NCBI GenBank assembly: GCA_964413525.1 | Contig: CAYPTI010000044.1 | Span: forward strand, 1-8,709 | DNA: 8,709 nucleotides | Source: CAYPTI01 sp964413525 [NCBI: uncultured bacterium] | GTDB lineage: Bacteria; T1Sed10-126 | Direction of reading: 5' to 3' | Shown: in pieces, positions 6,575-8,709 of the stretch | How positions within the stretch are numbered: position 1 is the stretch's first letter | Layout: each line of letters opens with the position of its first letter | The notes under the pieces: model-generated | The model's database searches: none | What the model was told of the DNA's origin: nothing | The model's input: only the letters and a program-made list of their open reading frames with translations | Made by a program: the position numbers and the translations under genes

Positions 6575-6653
6575 GGTGCGGAAATTCGGTGAGGAATGAG
6601 AGTCGTTTTTTACGCTCCGCGAATCGAGGCATTGGGAAGGACGTTGAACTAAA
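6575..6653 (+). other. rseP-ispG intergenic gap
   Basis: This gap of about 79 nt interrupts otherwise tight spacing. I see no intrinsic terminator: the T6 run near 6605-6610 would fall in the loop of an imperfect GAGAGT/ACGCTC pairing, not after a stem. GGAAGGA at 6635-6641 is a plausible ispG ribosome binding site, though 12 nt from the ATG. The last 100 nt of rseP are clearly richer in A and T than the surroundings and contain TTGACC at 6482-6487, so a promoter for ispG could lie there or in this gap, but no well-spaced -10 partner is evident. Confidence 0.4.
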
Positions 6654-7772
6654 ATGAATGAACTGAAACCACGCCGATCCACCCGGGTCGTGGACGTGGG
6701 GGGCGTTCCCGTGGGCGGGGACAACCCCGTGGTCGTCCAGTCGATGACCACCACGAAAACCGCCGATGTCCGGGGCACGGTCGAACAGATTCATCAGCTG
6801 GAAGAAGTGGGCTGTGAACTGGCCCGGGTCTCCGTCAAGGACGAGGAGGCGGCCCGTTCCCTCGGCCAGATCAAGGAACGGATCAACATACCCCTGATCG
6901 CCGACATTCACTTCCATTACGAACTGGGACTCATGGCGGTCGAGCAGGGGGTGGACAAGGTCCGGATCAACCCCGGCAACATCCAGACCCGGGACCGGGC
7001 CCGCCAGATCGTCGAGGCCTGTCGGGACGAGGGACTGGCCATGCGGATCGGGGTCAACTCGGGGTCGCTGGAGGAGGACATCCTTGAGAAGCACGGTTAC
7101 CCCAGCGCGGCGGCTCTGGTGGAGAGCGCCGAGAAATTCCTCGCCCTGTTTGAGAAGTGGGATTTTCAGGACGTCATCGTGTCGTTGAAGTCCAGCCAGC
7201 CCCCCACGGCCTACAACGCCTACCGGATGTTCTCCGAACGGAACGACTACCCGCTTCACCTCGGCATCACCGAGGCCGGGAGCCTGCCCAAGGGGGCCAT
7301 CAAGACCGCGGCGGGGCTTGGTGGGTTGCTGATGGACGGGATCGGCGACACCATCCGGGTGTCGCTGACCGACCATCCGGTGGAAGAAATCCCCGTGGCC
7401 TACGACATTCTCCAGGTGACCGGTCGCCGGGTGACCGAGCCCGACGTGGTGGCCTGCCCGACCTGTGGCCGGATCGAGATCGACCTTGAGGAGATCGTCG
7501 AGGAGGTCGAGGAACGGCTCGGGGACCGGGATCTTCCCATCCGGATCTCGGTGCTCGGATGCGTCGTGAACGGGCCCGGGGAGGCCCGGGAGGCCGACAT
7601 CGGCATCGCCGGCGGAAAAGGTGTCGGGATGCTGTTCCGGGACGGGGAGACCATCCGGAAGGTTGACGAGGACGAAATGGTCGACGCACTGATGGAAGAG
7701 ATCGAAAAGATCGAGGCGGAACGGGCCGACGAGGAGGAATCCGACCAGGTCGACTCGGTTCCGATCGGGTAA
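6654..7772 (+). CDS. ispG: 4-hydroxy-3-methylbut-2-enyl diphosphate synthase (GcpE)
   Basis: It is the penultimate MEP-pathway enzyme: an iron-sulfur protein that reductively opens the cyclic diphosphate MEcPP to HMBPP, using ferredoxin or flavodoxin electrons in the cytoplasm. The protein has 372 residues, the compact bacterial form without the plant insert. The TIM-barrel part shows VQSMTTTKTADV at 28-39, ADIHFHYELG at 83-92, VRINPGNI at 103-110, GVNSGSLE at 133-140, and TEAGSLPKGAIK at 206-217. The C-terminal cluster domain has CPTCGR at 268-273 and LGCVVNGPGEA at 301-311, giving the three ligands Cys268, Cys271 and Cys303, with conserved Glu310. The last 35 residues form an acidic tail. 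The ATG is preceded by GGAAGGA at a somewhat long spacing. Its placement after rseP and before proS is also known from other bacteria. It shares the pathway with dxr. Confidence 0.98.
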   Translation: MNELKPRRSTRVVDVGGVPVGGDNPVVVQSMTTTKTADVRGTVEQIHQLEEVGCELARVSVKDEEAARSLGQIKERINIPLIADIHFHYELGLMAVEQGVDKVRINPGNIQTRDRARQIVEACRDEGLAMRIGVNSGSLEEDILEKHGYPSAAALVESAEKFLALFEKWDFQDVIVSLKSSQPPTAYNAYRMFSERNDYPLHLGITEAGSLPKGAIKTAAGLGGLLMDGIGDTIRVSLTDHPVEEIPVAYDILQVTGRRVTEPDVVACPTCGRIEIDLEEIVEEVEERLGDRDLPIRISVLGCVVNGPGEAREADIGIAGGKGVGMLFRDGETIRKVDEDEMVDALMEEIEKIEAERADEEESDQVDSVPIG

Positions 7773-7785
7773 CGAACCCTCGTCC

Positions 7786-8262
7786 ATGGCTCGCCCCACC
7801 GGAAGCCTCTCGATCGGTTTTGCCCTGCGGATCGGGCTGTCCCTCTCGGCCGGGTTTGTCGGGGCGCTCGCCCTGTATCTTCTTCTCATGGTTCTGCATC
7901 TGAACGGGGTTGAGGCCCCCGTGTGGGGCATCCAGGTCGGGTTCGACTTCACGACCGCACGGTTGCTGGCCGGAACCGGAACCCTGTGGGGATTGCTGTA
8001 CGCTCCCGTTCTCTGGGGAGCCCGGGTCAACCCCTGGATGCAGGGAGTCGTGGTGGGTACGATTCCGTTTCTGGTGGAGGGGCTGATCGTGCTCCCGGTG
8101 GTTCAGGGGGCGGGAATGTTCGGACTGGCTGCCGGGTGGTGGGGGATGGTCTGGGTGATCGTCGCTCACGTCCTCTGGGGAACGGTAGGGGGCTGGTGGA
8201 ACGCGTGGTGTCTGAATCAACTCCAAACCGACAGGAATGATCAGGAACATGACGGTCCATAG
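7786..8262 (+). CDS. Unknown four-helix membrane protein
   Basis: I do not recognise this family. The 158-residue product is highly hydrophobic and rich in Gly, Trp, Leu and Val, with about four membrane-spanning stretches by eye: about 12-37, 57-78, 85-106 and 113-137. The N-terminus is short and mildly basic; the C-terminus ([17 protein letters not shown]) is hydrophilic. Trp clusters occur in the last helices (GWWGMVW at 117-123, [11 protein letters not shown] at 131-141). There is no catalytic-looking motif, apart from Glu98 in the third helix and His128 in the fourth. The ATG is 13 nt after the ispG stop with no clear Shine-Dalgarno, so coupling is likely. The 3' end overlaps proS by 14 nt. 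Codon use matches the neighbours, so I see no sign of recent transfer. The uninterrupted frame, the membrane profile and the operon position support a real gene. Confidence 0.8.
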   Translation: MARPTGSLSIGFALRIGLSLSAGFVGALALYLLLMVLHLNGVEAPVWGIQVGFDFTTARLLAGTGTLWGLLYAPVLWGARVNPWMQGVVVGTIPFLVEGLIVLPVVQGAGMFGLAAGWWGMVWVIVAHVLWGTVGGWWNAWCLNQLQTDRNDQEHDGP

Positions 8263-8709
8263 ACTCTCCAATTTTCACCTTCCCACCCGAAAAGAAGACC
8301 CTCAGGACGCTGACATTCCCAGCCACCGATTGATGGTCCGGGCGGGGATGATCCGCAGGCTCAGCCGGGGACTCTACACCTATCTTCCCCTGGGTCATCG
8401 GGTTCTGAGGAAGGTCCGCCGGATCGTCCGGGAGGAAATGGACCGTCACGGCGGGCAGGAGATCCTTATGCCCATCCTGCAGCCCCGGGAACTGTGGGAA
8501 CGAACCGGTCGATGGAGCGTGTATGGGCCGGAAATGATGAAGCTGACCGATCGCCACGAACGGGATTACGGTCTCGGTCCAACCCACGAGGAAGTGGTCA
8601 CGGAGCTGGTCGGGGACGAAGTCGGTTCCTACCGGGAGTACCCGAAGTTGTTTTACCAGATCGCCACCAAGTTCCGGGACGAGATTCGTCCCCGGTTCGG
8701 GGTGATGCG
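8249..8709 (+). CDS. proS: Prolyl-tRNA synthetase, N-terminal part (3' end outside window)
   Basis: It charges tRNA-Pro with proline in the cytoplasm (class II aminoacyl-tRNA synthetase). 153 complete codons are visible, open to the window end. They match the N-terminus of bacterial-type ProRS throughout: [20 protein letters not shown] at 25-44, YLPLGHRVL at 45-53, [10 protein letters not shown] at 74-83, [13 protein letters not shown] at 87-99, GPTHEEV at 110-116, [11 protein letters not shown] at 135-145 and PRFGVM at 148-153, the last being class II motif 2. The ATG at 8249 overlaps the upstream gene by 14 nt and fits the usual N-terminal length. An in-frame ATG at 8237 would add four residues (MIRN). 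AGGA at 8233-8236 is 12 nt from the chosen start; a second AGGA at 8243-8246 is too close. Whether the editing insert follows cannot be seen. Confidence 0.97.
   Translation, partial: MTVHRLSNFHLPTRKEDPQDADIPSHRLMVRAGMIRRLSRGLYTYLPLGHRVLRKVRRIVREEMDRHGGQEILMPILQPRELWERTGRWSVYGPEMMKLTDRHERDYGLGPTHEEVVTELVGDEVGSYREYPKLFYQIATKFRDEIRPRFGVM

Noticed and set aside
6595-6625. Possible terminator with T6 run after rseP
   Set aside because: The T run would be in the loop of an imperfect six-base pairing, not after a stable stem, so it does not fit an intrinsic terminator.
6546-8030. Minus-strand open frame of 494 codons opposite ispG and the membrane gene
   Set aside because: It is the shadow of a GC-rich coding region: low-complexity Pro/Asp/Arg-rich translation, no recognisable domain, and it lies fully opposite the secure ispG.

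Overview
The window is one continuous, entirely plus-strand housekeeping cluster. It covers the end of rpsB, then tsf, pyrH, frr, uppS, cdsA, dxr, rseP, ispG, one unrecognised small membrane-protein gene, and the start of proS. Almost every base is coding. The only non-coding gaps of note are about 99 nt (rpsB-tsf) and about 79 nt (rseP-ispG). I found no mobile element, CRISPR array, RNA gene, prophage gene, repeat array or convincing intrinsic terminator.

Layout. Positions 1-2519 hold translation and nucleotide genes: ribosomal protein S2 (end only), elongation factor Ts, UMP kinase and ribosome recycling factor. Positions 2520-4078 hold undecaprenyl-diphosphate synthase and CDP-diacylglycerol synthase, which supply the cell-wall lipid carrier and the phospholipid precursor. 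Positions 4089-5246 and 6654-7772 hold DXR and IspG, two enzymes of the MEP isoprenoid pathway that feeds UppS. Between them is the site-2 membrane protease RseP with two PDZ domains. After ispG come a four-helix membrane protein of unknown function and prolyl-tRNA synthetase, which is cut by the window end. Most junctions are 0-13 nt or overlap, which points to one operon with translational coupling.

Organism. The DNA is GC-rich (about 60% by eye) and strongly favours CGG for arginine. The rpsB-to-rseP order is widespread in bacteria; an ispG and proS continuation, rather than bamA, argues against a typical gammaproteobacterium. The two-PDZ RseP and short EF-Ts would fit a diderm lineage such as Nitrospirota, Nitrospinota or a deltaproteobacteria-like group, but I cannot place it further. 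The proteins are unusually acidic: EF-Ts has about 60 Asp/Glu against 21 Lys/Arg by my count, and S2 carries a tail of about 100 residues that is nearly half acidic. This suggests adaptation to high salt, as an inference only.

I do not see a previously undescribed multi-gene system here. The items most worth a second look are the acidic S2 tail, the missing conventional start codon behind rseP's strong Shine-Dalgarno, the divergent CdsA and DXR motifs, and the unknown membrane gene between ispG and proS.
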